Of a stretch of DNA of 64,000 nt, positions 27,230 to 36,680 are shown in pieces. The notes below the pieces were generated by a model. That model saw nothing but the letters and a program-made list of their open reading frames with translations, was not told the origin of the DNA and did no database searches. The DNA is from Salinicoccus luteus DSM 17002 (GTDB lineage: Bacteria; Bacillota; Bacilli; Staphylococcales; Salinicoccaceae), in the NCBI RefSeq assembly GCF_000712035.1, contig NZ_JONV01000006.1, positions 372,001-436,000 of the forward strand. Direction: 5' to 3'. How positions within the stretch are numbered: position 1 is the first letter of the stretch; each line of letters starts with the position of its first letter. The position numbers and the translations under genes were made by a program.

Positions 27230-27469
27230 ATGCCATTCATCGATACTGGTGAACTATTTGAAATTGGCGGTATTACCATCCATATCGGAATCAATGCCTT
27301 TTCGATTCTTATGCTGATGATTGCCATCGTCGGCGTATGGGGGCTTGTGGCTGCAATCAAGAACAGAAACCTGTTGGCAGTTCTTTTCAGTTTTGCAACA
27401 GTCGCTACATTTGGATTCTTTGCAATTGCAACTATCTTTACATACGGTTATCCGGATCTGAGCCACTAG
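27230..27469 (+). CDS. DUF2759 membrane protein
   Basis: A 79-residue protein with two hydrophobic helices (about residues 20-42 and 48-70) and a C-terminal FTYGYPDLSH. It fits the DUF2759 family found in the same place in Bacillus; function unknown. The ATG at 27230 has GGAGG nine bases upstream, whereas an in-frame TTG at 27221 touches that site. It ends just before the terminator shared with argH. Confidence 0.75.
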   Translation: MPFIDTGELFEIGGITIHIGINAFSILMLMIAIVGVWGLVAAIKNRNLLAVLFSFATVATFGFFAIATIFTYGYPDLSH

Positions 27470-27484
27470 ATCCGGCCGCATGTA

Positions 27485-27521
27485 CTAAAAAAGGCAAACC
27501 CTTCGAGGGTTTGCCTTTTTT
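27485..27521. terminator. Bidirectional terminator, DUF2759 gene / argH
   Basis: The stem AAAAGGCAAACCCT pairs with AGGGTTTGCCTTTT around a short TCG loop, with T runs on both sides. The last argH codons overlap its outer end. Confidence 0.9.
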
Positions 27522-28899
27522 ATATGGTCAATGTCGCTTCGGCTGCCAAAAGCTGCTTTTCAACCGCTTCGGTGCCTGTTCCACCAAGGCTCTTCCTTCT
27601 GTCGACGACCACTTTGGGTGTCAGGACGGTATAGATATCCGATTCGATGGAAGAGTGATGCGCCTGGAACTCTGTGAGGGAAAGATCCTTCAAGTATTTG
27701 CTGTCATTGATGCACTTCAGCACCAGTTCACCGACCACTTCATGCGCTTTTCTGAACGGCACACCCTTCTGTACCAAATAGTCTGCGAGTTCCGTTGCAT
27801 TGGAGAAGTCCTTTTCAACAGTCTGGTCGAGCACATCTTCATTTATTGTCATGGTCTCCAGCATACCCGTCATGATGCGGAGGGATCCGGTAACCGTCGT
27901 CACTGCATCAAAAACCCCCTCCTTGTCCTCCTGGAGGTCTTTGTTGTAGGTGAGCGGCAGTCCTTTGACGAGCATCAGCATGCTTGTAAGCGCCCCTGTC
28001 GTACGCGCACTCTTGCCGCGGATCAGTTCAGCCATGTCCGGATTCTTCTTCTGTGGCATCATGGAGCTGCCCGTCGTAAACTGGTCGGACAACTGCACGA
28101 AATTCGCCTCTTCGCTCATCCAGAAGATGATCTCCTCCGACAACCTGGAAAGATGTACCATGACGAGGCTGATATTGGACAGTGTTTCGATGATATAGTC
28201 CCGGTCACTTACAGCATCCATGCTGTTCTGGTAGAGGTCCGAGAAGCCGAGAAGCTCCTGGGTCTGTTCGCGGTCTATATCGAACGTCGTTCCGCTGATT
28301 GCGCCGGCACCAAGTGGTGACAGATCAATGCGTGCCAACGAATCGTTGAAACGGTCCTTGTCCCTTTTGAGCATCCAGAAGTAGGCCATGATGTGATGGG
28401 AGAACAGTACAGGTTGCGCACGCTGCAGGTGTGTATAGCCCGGCATGACCACATGGATGTTCTCCTTGGCAAGGTTGAGTATCGTATACTGGAGCGTCTC
28501 GATGCTCTCGATGATTTCATATGCCTTCTCTTTGATGTAGAGGTGCATGTCTGTGGCAATCTGATCATTTCTGCTGCGCGCAGTATGCAGTTTGCCGCCC
28601 ACTTCGCCTATTTTCGAGATCAGGGCATGTTCGACGTTCATATGGATGTCTTCATGCTGGACGGAAAATTCAAGACGTCCTGCATCATAATCATCCAGCA
28701 CCGATTTCAGACCTTCTATGATCTGATCCTTTTCCTCATCTGTGATGATACCCTTTGCCGCGAGCATCGTCGCATGTGCAATGCTGCCGGTGATGTCCTT
28801 CTCAATCAGCACCTTATCAAAATGGATGGATGCATTGAATGCATCCACCCATTCCAGGGCCTCACCTTGAAATCTGCCGCCCCAGGCTTTCTTAGTCAT
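27520..28899 (-). CDS. argH: Argininosuccinate lyase
   Basis: A 459-residue fumarase-superfamily enzyme that splits argininosuccinate into arginine and fumarate. The superfamily signature [12 protein letters not shown] lies near residues 280-291 and includes the catalytic serine loop. The conserved HTARSRNDQ near 107-115 is intact. It overlaps argG by eight bases, so the two are one operon under the ARG-box promoter at 30150-30200. Confidence 0.96.
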   Translation of the reverse strand: MTKKAWGGRFQGEALEWVDAFNASIHFDKVLIEKDITGSIAHATMLAAKGIITDEEKDQIIEGLKSVLDDYDAGRLEFSVQHEDIHMNVEHALISKIGEVGGKLHTARSRNDQIATDMHLYIKEKAYEIIESIETLQYTILNLAKENIHVVMPGYTHLQRAQPVLFSHHIMAYFWMLKRDKDRFNDSLARIDLSPLGAGAISGTTFDIDREQTQELLGFSDLYQNSMDAVSDRDYIIETLSNISLVMVHLSRLSEEIIFWMSEEANFVQLSDQFTTGSSMMPQKKNPDMAELIRGKSARTTGALTSMLMLVKGLPLTYNKDLQEDKEGVFDAVTTVTGSLRIMTGMLETMTINEDVLDQTVEKDFSNATELADYLVQKGVPFRKAHEVVGELVLKCINDSKYLKDLSLTEFQAHHSSIESDIYTVLTPKVVVDRRKSLGGTGTEAVEKQLLAAEATLTI

Positions 28900-30097
28900 A
28901 TAGCTTCACACCGCTTTCAAGCATGGATTTCACTTTTGTCGGAAGACCGAAGATTTCAATGAATCCGACGGAAGCATCCTGGTTGAAGGCATCTTCATTG
29001 GTGTAGGTCGCCAGTTTTTCATTATAGAGGCTGTTGTCTGAACGTCTGCCGGTAACAGTGACGTTTCCTTTGTACAATTCGACGCGGACTTCCCCATTGA
29101 CAGGTTGCTGCATATCCTTGAGCATGTTCCTCAACGAATCGGACAGCGGGGAGAACCACAGGCCGTTGTATACCTGTTCAGCAAACTTCTGTTCGATGAC
29201 CGGTTTGAAGTGTGCGATATCCTTTGTGAGGGTGATTGTTTCCAGATCATGCTTCGCTGTCAGGATGACCTTGGCACCAGGTGTTTCATAGACTTCACGG
29301 GATTTGATGCCGACGAGCCTGTTTTCGACATGGTCGATCCTTCCAACGCCATGTGCGCCTGCGATTTCGTTGAGCTTGATGATGAGGTCGTCCAAGTCAT
29401 ATGATACGCCGTTGATTGCAGTCGGAAGACCTTCTTTAAAAGTGAGTACGAGCTCTTCCGCTTCGTCCGGTGCGTCAGCGATGTTGCTTGTGAGGTCGTA
29501 GGCATCTTCAGGCGGCTTGTTCCAAGGGTCTTCCAGTACGCCGCATTCGTTGCTTCTGCCCCAGAGGTTCTGGTCAATGGAATAAGGGGAATCAAGGTTG
29601 ATCGGAATCGGAATATTCTTCTCTTTTGCATAATCGATCTCTTCTTCCCTGCTCCATGTCCATTCACGTACCGGTGCAAGCACCTTGAGTGTCGGATCCA
29701 GTCCCTGTATCGCCACTTCGAAGCGTACCTGGTCATTCCCTTTTCCTGTACATCCGTGTGCAACGTAGTCTGCATTCGATTCATGCGCTATCTCGACAAG
29801 CTTCTTCGAGATGAGTGGACGGCTCAGTGCAGAAACCAATGGGTACTTCCCTTCATACATTGAGTTTCCATATATTGCATACGCAACAAACTCATCGGCG
29901 AATTCCTTCGTCGTATCGATGACATGGGATTCGACTGCGCCCATATCCAAAGCTTTCTGATAGACGACATCGAGGTCTTTCCCTTCTCCAACATCCAGGC
30001 ATACTGCCACGACATCGTATCCTTTATCAATGAACCATTGGATGGTTACACTTGTATCCAAACCACCTGAATATGCCAATACCACTTTTTCCTTCAT
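28892..30097 (-). CDS. argG: Argininosuccinate synthase
   Basis: A 401-residue enzyme joining citrulline and aspartate using ATP. The PP-loop [10 protein letters not shown] is at residues 7-16. Segments DVGEGKD near 38 and [15 protein letters not shown] near 113-127 are typical. I choose the ATG at 30097, six bases after GAGGTG; a GTG at 30106 overlaps that site. First gene of argGH. Its promoter region carries overlapping ARG boxes, so ArgR very likely represses it when arginine is plentiful. Confidence 0.96.
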   Translation of the reverse strand: MKEKVVLAYSGGLDTSVTIQWFIDKGYDVVAVCLDVGEGKDLDVVYQKALDMGAVESHVIDTTKEFADEFVAYAIYGNSMYEGKYPLVSALSRPLISKKLVEIAHESNADYVAHGCTGKGNDQVRFEVAIQGLDPTLKVLAPVREWTWSREEEIDYAKEKNIPIPINLDSPYSIDQNLWGRSNECGVLEDPWNKPPEDAYDLTSNIADAPDEAEELVLTFKEGLPTAINGVSYDLDDLIIKLNEIAGAHGVGRIDHVENRLVGIKSREVYETPGAKVILTAKHDLETITLTKDIAHFKPVIEQKFAEQVYNGLWFSPLSDSLRNMLKDMQQPVNGEVRVELYKGNVTVTGRRSDNSLYNEKLATYTNEDAFNQDASVGFIEIFGLPTKVKSMLESGVKLYD

Positions 30098-30142
30098 TTC
30101 GGTCACCTCTATAATTTTTTGTGTTTATCAATGTAATGATTA

Positions 30143-30198
30143 GAATGATAGCATTATAAAGATTCTAAATCAAGCATATTTATTCATTTTTATGCATG
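30143..30198 (-). promoter_or_regulatory. argG promoter with overlapping ARG boxes
   Basis: On the minus strand TTGATT and TATCAT are separated by 17 bases. Immediately upstream are two overlapping ARG-box-like sequences: TGCATAAAAATGAATA (30181-30196) and TGAATAAATATGCT (30173-30186), sharing one half-site. They match the TGNATA-WWW-ATNCA pattern bound by ArgR/AhrC, which is encoded at 4471-4923. Confidence 0.65.
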
Positions 30199-30206
30199 TT
30201 TTATAT

Positions 30207-30235
30207 TTTACAAAGTTTTTCCCTTTATTTATACT
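30207..30235 (+). promoter_or_regulatory. Promoter of the SDR gene
   Basis: TTTACA (30207-30212) and TATACT (30230-30235) are 17 bases apart, 28 bases before the ATG of the SDR gene. It lies back to back with the ARG boxes of argG. Confidence 0.7.
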
Positions 30236-30263
30236 TGATTTAACACAGAAGGAGAGATGATCA

Positions 30264-30992
30264 ATGAGATATGTATTCATCACAGGCACAAGCCGCGGAC
30301 TTGGACACGCACTGCTCGATATATTCAAGGAAGACCGCATCATCAGCATTTCCCGTTCGAAAGTCGAAACGGACATTGAACTGTACAGGGAGTTCCATGT
30401 AGATTTCCTGGATGAGAAGGCACTGGAAGAAAAAATTCCTGAAATCTTCAATTCCATACAGCCTGAAAAAGGGGACGAAATCTATCTGATCAACAATGCG
30501 GGGGCTGTAAAACCCGTCAAGTCGATCGCCAATATGGATGCCCAGGGATACTTGGACAACTACAAGATAAATGTCCTTGCACCGGCCCTCCTCATGAAGG
30601 GATATGTAAATGCATTCAGTGACCTGCAGGCAGCAAAGCGCATACTTACGGTTTCCAGCGGAGCGGCACTCAATCCGATGGAGGGATGGTCTGCATACTG
30701 CAGCTCAAAAGCCGCAGTCAATATGGTGAGCGATGTATTGCGGCAGGAGATGGACCGACTCGACTATCCGATTTTCACAGCCACCTACCGGCCGGGCGTC
30801 ATAGATACGGATATGCAGGGAGAAATCCGTTCCGCCGACCCGGATGACTTCCCCGATCTGGAAAAGTTCAGGAAGTACAAGGAATCGAACCGTCTCTACC
30901 CGCCAAAAGTGGTCGCTTATGTTGCACAGCGCATCATCACTTCAGACAACTTCGGCTTTTCCGAGAGCTACAGCATCAGCGATTTCCTATAG
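30264..30992 (+). CDS. SDR family oxidoreductase (benzil reductase-like)
   Basis: A 242-residue classical short-chain dehydrogenase. The cofactor loop TGTSRGLG is at residues 7-14 (the Arg favours NADPH), NNAG at 77-80, the catalytic serine at about 131, and YxxxK as Y145 and K149. It resembles YueD-type reductases that reduce diketones such as benzil and related to sepiapterin reductase; the natural substrate is unknown. AAGGAGAG lies upstream. Single gene with its own promoter and hairpin. Confidence 0.85.
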   Translation: MRYVFITGTSRGLGHALLDIFKEDRIISISRSKVETDIELYREFHVDFLDEKALEEKIPEIFNSIQPEKGDEIYLINNAGAVKPVKSIANMDAQGYLDNYKINVLAPALLMKGYVNAFSDLQAAKRILTVSSGAALNPMEGWSAYCSSKAAVNMVSDVLRQEMDRLDYPIFTATYRPGVIDTDMQGEIRSADPDDFPDLEKFRKYKESNRLYPPKVVAYVAQRIITSDNFGFSESYSISDFL

Positions 30993-31024
30993 AAGAAGGG
31001 AGCACATATGTGCTCCCTTCTTCT
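30991..31024. terminator. Hairpin between SDR gene and glcK
   Basis: A perfect 15-base-pair stem (30991-31005 with 31010-31024) around ATAT. Its flanks are TTCTTCTATG rather than a clear T run, so termination may be weaker. It contains the glcK stop codon. Confidence 0.55.
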
Positions 31025-31982
31025 ATGTCAGATACTGTCTCACGAGACGCGCAGCGCCGTATATGCCGGCATCGTTCCCGAGCTCCGCCATGACAATTTC
31101 GGTATTTTCGTATGCTGGCGGGAAAGTGATCGGCCTGTAGTACTGTTCTATCCGGTCCGTCAATATCCGGCCGGCACGACTTACGCCCCCGCCGATGATG
31201 AAGTACTTCGGATTCGTCACAGCAGAGATGTGGCTGAGGGCGATTGCGATATAGCGCGCAACTTCATCGACCACCTGGAGACCGAGTGCATCACCCTCCT
31301 GGGCCGCCTCCACAATCATCTTGGCTGAAACGGTATCATTCTCAATCTCACGGGACAGCCGCGTATCCTTGCTGCCACTATAATAGTGCAGTGCAAGATT
31401 CTTCATTCCAGTCGCCGAAGCGACTGTTTCAAGGCATCCCTTTTTCCCGCAGTTGCACTGGAACCGCTGATCATAGTCGACAAGAAGATGGCCGATTTCA
31501 CCGGCGGCCCCTCCATGTCCATGGATGAGCAGGCTGTTCGAGACGACGCCTCCGCCCACTCCTGTACCAAGCGTCACCATGACGACGTCCTTATGCCCCA
31601 TCCCGGCCCCTTTGAACTGTTCGCCGAGCGCTGCCACATTGGCATCATTGTCGACGATGGCCCTTATGCCGCTCAAGGCTTCGAATTCAGCGGCGATCGG
31701 CTTCCTATGCGTCCAGTTGAGGTTGATGGCACCGTTCAATATTCCATTATTGAAGTCCACCGGTCCGGGCACACCGAGCCCTGTTCCGATGATATCCTCC
31801 CTGCTGTAGCCGAGCCTGTCCCCTTCCGATAGGAAGGACTGATGGATATTTTCAAGTATCCGTTCCCCTCCATCCGATATGTCTGTAGGAATTTCCCACT
31901 TGTGCAGAAGTTCCAGTTCTGGAGTGAAGACGCCCATTTTGCACGTTGTGCCTCCGATGTCTGATGCTAATATCCTTTCCAT
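31023..31982 (-). CDS. glcK: ROK family glucokinase
   Basis: A 319-residue kinase phosphorylating glucose with ATP. The N-terminal phosphate loop DIGGTTCKMG is at residues 8-17, the catalytic Asp is in the DNDAN segment (111-115), and the ROK zinc motif CNCGKKGCLE is at 176-185. I choose the ATG at 31982, six bases after GAGGG; an ATG at 31988 overlaps that site. Last gene of a four-gene operon with yqgQ and a rhomboid protease, the same order as in B. subtilis. Confidence 0.94.
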   Translation of the reverse strand: MERILASDIGGTTCKMGVFTPELELLHKWEIPTDISDGGERILENIHQSFLSEGDRLGYSREDIIGTGLGVPGPVDFNNGILNGAINLNWTHRKPIAAEFEALSGIRAIVDNDANVAALGEQFKGAGMGHKDVVMVTLGTGVGGGVVSNSLLIHGHGGAAGEIGHLLVDYDQRFQCNCGKKGCLETVASATGMKNLALHYYSGSKDTRLSREIENDTVSAKMIVEAAQEGDALGLQVVDEVARYIAIALSHISAVTNPKYFIIGGGVSRAGRILTDRIEQYYRPITFPPAYENTEIVMAELGNDAGIYGAARLVRQYLT

Positions 31983-31984
31983 GT

Positions 31985-32173
31985 TCATCCCTCTTTCCGT
32001 TGTCTAAAAATCAGAATCGCCTCTGTATATTCCTCTTTGGAGATCAGACCATACTGATACAGCTCCCTGATTTCCATCTCCATTAGTTTGAGCATGTTCC
32101 CCCTGTCCTTGTCATACACATATATGCCGTAGCGGAGCAGCAGCCTGTTGATGTATGTCAGATCCCTAGCCAT
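31985..32173 (-). CDS. yqgQ: YqgQ family protein (DUF910)
   Basis: A 62-residue small helical protein of the YqgQ family: LLLRYGIYVYDKDRGNMLKL, then ELYQYGLISKEEY. It is probably cytoplasmic; function unknown, though it is nearly always encoded directly before glucokinase. The ATG at 32173 has GAGGA seven bases upstream. It overlaps the rhomboid gene by eight bases and ends three bases before glcK. Confidence 0.88.
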   Translation of the reverse strand: MARDLTYINRLLLRYGIYVYDKDRGNMLKLMEMEIRELYQYGLISKEEYTEAILIFRQRKEG

Positions 32174-33578
32174 TGTCAAATTCCTCGGCTATACTTTTCA
32201 ACTGCGGATTTTTAATGCTATCTGGATTGAAATTGCTCAGAATACGTTCCATTTCTTCATAATTCCTCTCTTTTCTCAGCTGCATCAGCCTATGTGTGAC
32301 CACCTGCTCATCACCAGGGTCCATTTCCCAGCTTAATTCATGGAAATGCTGTGCCTGCTCCATATCACCATGGTATTCGGCAATCAGCCCCAGAACATGA
32401 TACGTGCCCGCCGTATCATTATTCGTCCGTATGGAGGCATTCAGTATATCGAGTGCCGTGCCGTATTCACCGGACTCAATATGCTCCATAGCCTTGGCAT
32501 TGAACGGATGGGCGGATTCCTTCTGCTGCATGACAATATATGAAAGTATGGACAGGCCGACCAGTAGCGCGAGCGCAATGATATGCCACTTGGCCCTGAA
32601 TTTCTTCGGGTGGTACAGCACACCGATCAGTGCACCGAACAGCAGACCACCGAGGTGTGCATAATGATTCACGTTGGATATAAGCTGGGAAAACAGGGAC
32701 ACTACAATGAAGACGGCTGCAATCTGCAATAGGAGCTTTGCACCAAGACGGCCATTTATGAGCAGATGGACCACAATGACCGCAAGCAGGCCATAGACCG
32801 CGCCACTTGCGCCCAGGGAAATCCCCTCGGCTATGAACATCAATGAAAACAGGCTGGAAGTGATGCCTGTGATGATATATGCGATCAGAAGCCGCCAGCC
32901 GCCGAAGATGCTTTCAACAAATTTCCCCAGTATATAGAGCGCGAATATATTGAACAGGAAGTGGTCGACCGTGATATGCAGGAAACTGCTGCTCAGCAGA
33001 CGGTAGAAGTCCCCGGCAATCACATTGTAATGGCTCAGTGCCAGTGTGTAGGTCAGGTTGTATGAGTCCCATAGGTGGATGGCCGCGAGGTTGAAGAGGA
33101 ACACAATCAGGTTGATGCATACAAGCAGATAGGTCATCGGTGTAAATTTGATCATGAACTTCTCGAACGGATGGCGGCTCATCAGCCGCCTTTGATAGTA
33201 GGCGGCATCTTTTGGCTTTTTGTACTGAAGGTCCATTTTGAAGAAGGGGTTGTTCACAATGGACCTTGCATCGACTACCCCTTTCTGTATGATCCTAGTT
33301 CCATTTTCCCTATGTTTTTTTACATGCGGCTGTTCTGATATATGGAAGTTTTCAATCAGAGAAATGGCCATATTCTGTGAGAATAGATGATTCATATTCT
33401 CCAGATAGTACCTTTCGGCATCCAGCTCCCCTTCCGGAATATGGTGTCCCGACAAGCACATCAATGCCTGTCTCTTTGCATCTTTCAGCCATATGGCATT
33501 GCGTTCATTGTCGTATCTGAAGAATGAATAGTTTGTATAGCGGGAGACTTCATAGGCAATGTGCCATATATTATGCAT
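32166..33578 (-). CDS. Rhomboid intramembrane serine protease with TPR tail (YqgP-like)
   Basis: A 470-residue membrane protease. Residues 1-140 are a cytoplasmic N-terminal domain; the rhomboid core (about 145-325) has six or seven helices with catalytic S258 in GASGAVYG and H308 in HYAHLGG, plus the HITVDHFLFN segment near 201-210. A further helix (about 333-350) leads to TPR-like repeats (355-470). B. subtilis YqgP, of the same layout and place, cleaves the Mg transporter MgtE under metal stress; the target here is unknown. The ATG at 33578 has AGAGGGAG upstream. Confidence 0.92.
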   Translation of the reverse strand: MHNIWHIAYEVSRYTNYSFFRYDNERNAIWLKDAKRQALMCLSGHHIPEGELDAERYYLENMNHLFSQNMAISLIENFHISEQPHVKKHRENGTRIIQKGVVDARSIVNNPFFKMDLQYKKPKDAAYYQRRLMSRHPFEKFMIKFTPMTYLLVCINLIVFLFNLAAIHLWDSYNLTYTLALSHYNVIAGDFYRLLSSSFLHITVDHFLFNIFALYILGKFVESIFGGWRLLIAYIITGITSSLFSLMFIAEGISLGASGAVYGLLAVIVVHLLINGRLGAKLLLQIAAVFIVVSLFSQLISNVNHYAHLGGLLFGALIGVLYHPKKFRAKWHIIALALLVGLSILSYIVMQQKESAHPFNAKAMEHIESGEYGTALDILNASIRTNNDTAGTYHVLGLIAEYHGDMEQAQHFHELSWEMDPGDEQVVTHRLMQLRKERNYEEMERILSNFNPDSIKNPQLKSIAEEFDNG

Positions 33579-34143
33579 TCTTCTCCCTCTTCGCTTCTGC
33601 ATCGATGACCCGATCCGGTGTAATCAGGACATCAACGGGTATGTCATGGTGCTCCACCACGACTTCGCCAATCTGTTCCTCGAACAGCAGTGATGCCTTC
33701 AGGCCGTCATAGTGGCTCAGGAACCTGTCATAGAAACCACCGCCGTATCCGATGCGATAGCCTTCCTCGGAGTAGATCAATCCCGGTACAACAATGAGGT
33801 CCGGGCTGTTGTTGATGGCCTCCGTATCTTCAGGAACACGCAGGCCCTTTTCATCTTTCGTCACCTTGTCGAATGAAGTGAACCTGCAGAAATTCATCTG
33901 TTTGTTGCTGTAATCGCATACCGGTGTATAGATCAGTTTGCCCTGACGGACGAGATGGCTGATGATTCCATCGGTGTCCATCTCATGCGGCATGGCCAAA
34001 ACGATGCCTATCGACTCGATATCATGCGCCTCAATATAATCGAGCAGTTTGGATTTGAGAACTTCTTCATTTTTCTTCTTGTATGATGTCTCCAGCGAGG
34101 AGAGCGTGGAAATCATTTCTTTTCGCAACGACTTCTTGTTCAT
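33571..34143 (-). CDS. 5-formyltetrahydrofolate cyclo-ligase
   Basis: A 190-residue enzyme that converts 5-formyl- to 5,10-methenyltetrahydrofolate with ATP. The substrate and ATP loop GYGGGFYDRFL lies near residues 130-140, and the N-terminal KKSLRKEMI is typical. I choose the ATG at 34143; the TTG at 34149 lacks a spaced ribosome site. First gene of the operon that continues with the rhomboid protease, yqgQ and glcK, overlapping the next gene by eight bases. Confidence 0.92.
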   Translation of the reverse strand: MNKKSLRKEMISTLSSLETSYKKKNEEVLKSKLLDYIEAHDIESIGIVLAMPHEMDTDGIISHLVRQGKLIYTPVCDYSNKQMNFCRFTSFDKVTKDEKGLRVPEDTEAINNSPDLIVVPGLIYSEEGYRIGYGGGFYDRFLSHYDGLKASLLFEEQIGEVVVEHHDIPVDVLITPDRVIDAEAKREKNA

Positions 34144-34249
34144 CTGCAATGCCCCATTTCGTATGTAGTAGTTGACATATCATATCCATTATAATCCTAC
34201 TCGGTGCAAAGAAAAAGGCATAGCCCAAAATTATGGGATATGTATGAAG

Positions 34250-34280
34250 GAAAAAAGACTCTGGGATATTCCCAGAGTCT
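34250..34280 (-). terminator. Terminator after phoU (end of pst operon)
   Basis: The stem AGACTCTGGGA pairs with TCCCAGAGTCT around TAT, followed on the minus strand by TTTTTTCC. The phoU stop codon overlaps its 5' edge. Confidence 0.88.
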
Positions 34281-34935
34281 AGTTCATCTGCTTTCTGCTT
34301 TCATGCTTGTCCCCGGTGAGTACATAGAAGACATGCTCTGCAATATTTTTTATGTGATCTCCGATGCGCTCCAGATATTTCGCACACAGCTGGCTCTGAC
34401 CTGTCAGGAATACATCCGTCTCGTCGAAGATGTCTGATGTGGTGATTTGGACGAACAGGGCATCTATATCCTCATCCCGCGTGATGATTTCTGTACACAG
34501 ATCGACATTACGGGTGTCATAGGCGGTCTTTACATCCTCGAGCATCAGCAGTGCGAGATGCTCCATTGTGGACAGGCGCAGGAGCAGTTTTTCATTGGTG
34601 ATGCGTACACGCTTCCTCACCTCTCCGAGATTGCTGATGTTATCGCTGATCCGCTCGAGGTCATCGGCCACCTTGATGCTGGAAATGATGAGTCTGAGAT
34701 CTGTGGCTACAGGCTGCTGGGTGGTTATCAGATTGATGGCCTGGGTATTGATCTCCTCTTCCAGATTATTGATTCTGAGGTCATCAGACACCAGCTTCCT
34801 GGCTTCCGAAGTATCTGAGCTTGAAAGGATGGCGGTGCTCCCCCTCAGTCGGTCATAGCACTCATACCCGAGTGAATTGACGTTGTCATACAGACGCTTC
34901 ATTTCATCGGAGAATTTTCCGCGGTATGCCATCAT
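34279..34935 (-). CDS. phoU: Phosphate transport regulator PhoU
   Basis: A 218-residue protein made of two three-helix bundles. It represses the phosphate response by linking the Pst transporter to the PhoR sensor kinase. The two PhoU repeats each carry the acidic metal-binding stretch (for example DDLERISDNISNLGE near 80-95 and EDIDALFVQI near 150). The ATG overlaps the pstB stop (TGATG), so translation is coupled. Last gene of pstS-pstC-pstA-pstB-phoU. Confidence 0.93.
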   Translation of the reverse strand: MMAYRGKFSDEMKRLYDNVNSLGYECYDRLRGSTAILSSSDTSEARKLVSDDLRINNLEEEINTQAINLITTQQPVATDLRLIISSIKVADDLERISDNISNLGEVRKRVRITNEKLLLRLSTMEHLALLMLEDVKTAYDTRNVDLCTEIITRDEDIDALFVQITTSDIFDETDVFLTGQSQLCAKYLERIGDHIKNIAEHVFYVLTGDKHESRKQMN

Positions 34936-35786
34936 CACCCAAACCTGCCGGAAACATAATCTTCGGTACGCTGATCCTTCGGCTTTTCAAAGATGACGTT
35001 TGTCCGGTCATATTCTATTACATGCCCTTGATAGAAGAATGCCGTCCTGTCAGAAATCCTTGCTGCCTGCTGCATGTTGTGTGTGACGATGATGATGCTG
35101 TAATCCTTCTTAAGCTCCTGCATCAGGTCCTCAATCTTTGTGGTGGAAATCGGATCGAGGGCACTTGTCGGTTCGTCCATCAGGATGACATCCGGCTCTA
35201 TTGCCAGGGCGCGGGCGATGCAGATCCTCTGCTGTTGTCCACCGGAAAGCCCGTAGGCGTTGTCATTCAACCTGTCTTTCACTTCATCCCATATGGCAGC
35301 GCCCTTCAGGCTCTTCTCAACTACCTGATCCAGCACCTTCTTGTTCCGGATGCCGTGGACACGTGCACCATAGGCCACATTGTCATAGATGGATTTCGGG
35401 AAGGGGTTCGGCTTCTGGAAGACCATGCCGACCTTCGTGCGCAGTTCCTCCACAGTCAGCGACTTGTCGAAGATGCTCTGATTCCTATAGAGGATATCCC
35501 CTTCCGTACGGACGATTGGTACAAGCTCCACCATCCGGTTCAGCGCTTTTATGAAAGTAGATTTGCCACATCCCGAGGGGCCGATGATTGCGGATATTTC
35601 ATTCCTGTTGAAGTCGAGGTCGATGTTCTGAAGGGCATGGTTGTCTCCATACCACAGGTTGAAATCCTTGGCCTGGAAGACCGGCTGGGCCTGTTCGGCT
35701 ATCCGACCTTCAAAATTCCGCTCCTGGACTGTCTCATCATGGGTTGTTTTCATATTTTTTTCCTCTTTTACTTTTGTCAAAGTCAT
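34935..35786 (-). CDS. pstB: Phosphate ABC transporter ATP-binding protein
   Basis: A 283-residue ATPase of the high-affinity phosphate importer. The Walker [10 protein letters not shown] lies at residues 69-77, the signature LSGGQQQR near 200 and Walker [12 protein letters not shown] near 222-232. About 35 residues precede the ABC fold, somewhat long for PstB. GGAGGC is six bases before the ATG. Only one pstB is present, whereas B. subtilis has two. Confidence 0.95.
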   Translation of the reverse strand: MTLTKVKEEKNMKTTHDETVQERNFEGRIAEQAQPVFQAKDFNLWYGDNHALQNIDLDFNRNEISAIIGPSGCGKSTFIKALNRMVELVPIVRTEGDILYRNQSIFDKSLTVEELRTKVGMVFQKPNPFPKSIYDNVAYGARVHGIRNKKVLDQVVEKSLKGAAIWDEVKDRLNDNAYGLSGGQQQRICIARALAIEPDVILMDEPTSALDPISTTKIEDLMQELKKDYSIIIVTHNMQQAARISDRTAFFYQGHVIEYDRTNVIFEKPKDQRTEDYVSGRFG

Positions 35787-35801
35787 ATTAAAGCCTCCAT
35801 A

Positions 35802-36680
35802 TTAAAAACGCTTAGAGTATTTATTCCTTATATATATCGCTACGGAGTTCATCAGGAACAGGATGAACAGGAGTACGAGTATGGCTGCCGCTGTAATGGA
35901 CTGGAATTCCGGATTTGGCATCTTTACCCATGAGAAGATCTGCATCGGCAGTGCTGAGAATGTGTCAAATACTCCGGTTGGTGTAAAGAGCAGAATCGTC
36001 GGGATGCCTATGACGACAAGCGGAGCCGTCTCCCCGATTGCACGTGACAGTGACAATATAATTCCTGTGATGATGCCGGGCAATGATGCCGGCAGAATGA
36101 CACGGGTGATGGTCTGCCATTTTGTCGCGCCCATACCGATGGACGCTTCACGGATCGAGGATGGCACCGACCGGATCGCTTCCTGGGAAGCGACGACGAT
36201 CACCGGGAGAATCATGAGGGACATCGTCAGTGCTGCGGCAAGGACGGAATTTCCAAGCCCTGCCATCCGAACGAATAATGTAAGACCAAGCAGACCGAAT
36301 ACTACGGAAGGCACACCCGCCAGATTGGAGATATTTATCTTTATGAAGTCGGTAATCTTATTTTTGGGTGCATATTCCTCCAGGTACAGTGCTGTGCCGA
36401 CGGAGAGTATGATCGCAATCGGCGCTGTTGTTGCCATCAGCCATAATGTACCGATCAGAGCGCCTTTTATACCTGCATTTTCAGGACGGCTTGAGCTGAA
36501 ATTCGTAAAGAAGTCGGTCGTCAGATAGCTCCAGCCATCAATTATCGTATCGATCAGCAGAGTGGCGAGGACAACCAGCCCGACCAGTGTGCACAGGAGG
36601 AAGATGTATTTCATAGACTTGTTCAAAAGCAGTCTTCCGCTCAATTTTTTCCCAATCTCATTTTTGTTGATCAGTTCCAT
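35802..36680 (-). CDS. pstA: Phosphate ABC transporter permease PstA
   Basis: A 292-residue membrane subunit with six predicted helices. The cytoplasmic coupling loop EAIRSVPSSIREASIGMGATKWQ (read as EAIR.. then GATKWQ) near residues 165-190 contacts PstB. GGGAGGA lies upstream, and the start immediately follows the pstC stop codon. Forms the phosphate channel with PstC. Confidence 0.94.
   Translation of the reverse strand: MELINKNEIGKKLSGRLLLNKSMKYIFLLCTLVGLVVLATLLIDTIIDGWSYLTTDFFTNFSSSRPENAGIKGALIGTLWLMATTAPIAIILSVGTALYLEEYAPKNKITDFIKINISNLAGVPSVVFGLLGLTLFVRMAGLGNSVLAAALTMSLMILPVIVVASQEAIRSVPSSIREASIGMGATKWQTITRVILPASLPGIITGIILSLSRAIGETAPLVVIGIPTILLFTPTGVFDTFSALPMQIFSWVKMPNPEFQSITAAAILVLLFILFLMNSVAIYIRNKYSKRF

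Noticed and set aside
27337-28320. Open frame of 327 codons opposite argH
   Set aside because: Shadow of argH; begins within the DUF2759 gene and crosses the shared terminator.
34144-34200. TTGACA and TATAAT near each other on the plus strand
   Set aside because: Only 12 bases separate them, too close for a sigma-A promoter, and no gene starts downstream on that strand.
34204-34437. Open frame of 77 codons on the plus strand near phoU
   Set aside because: It crosses the phoU terminator and then runs antisense to phoU; no ribosome site.
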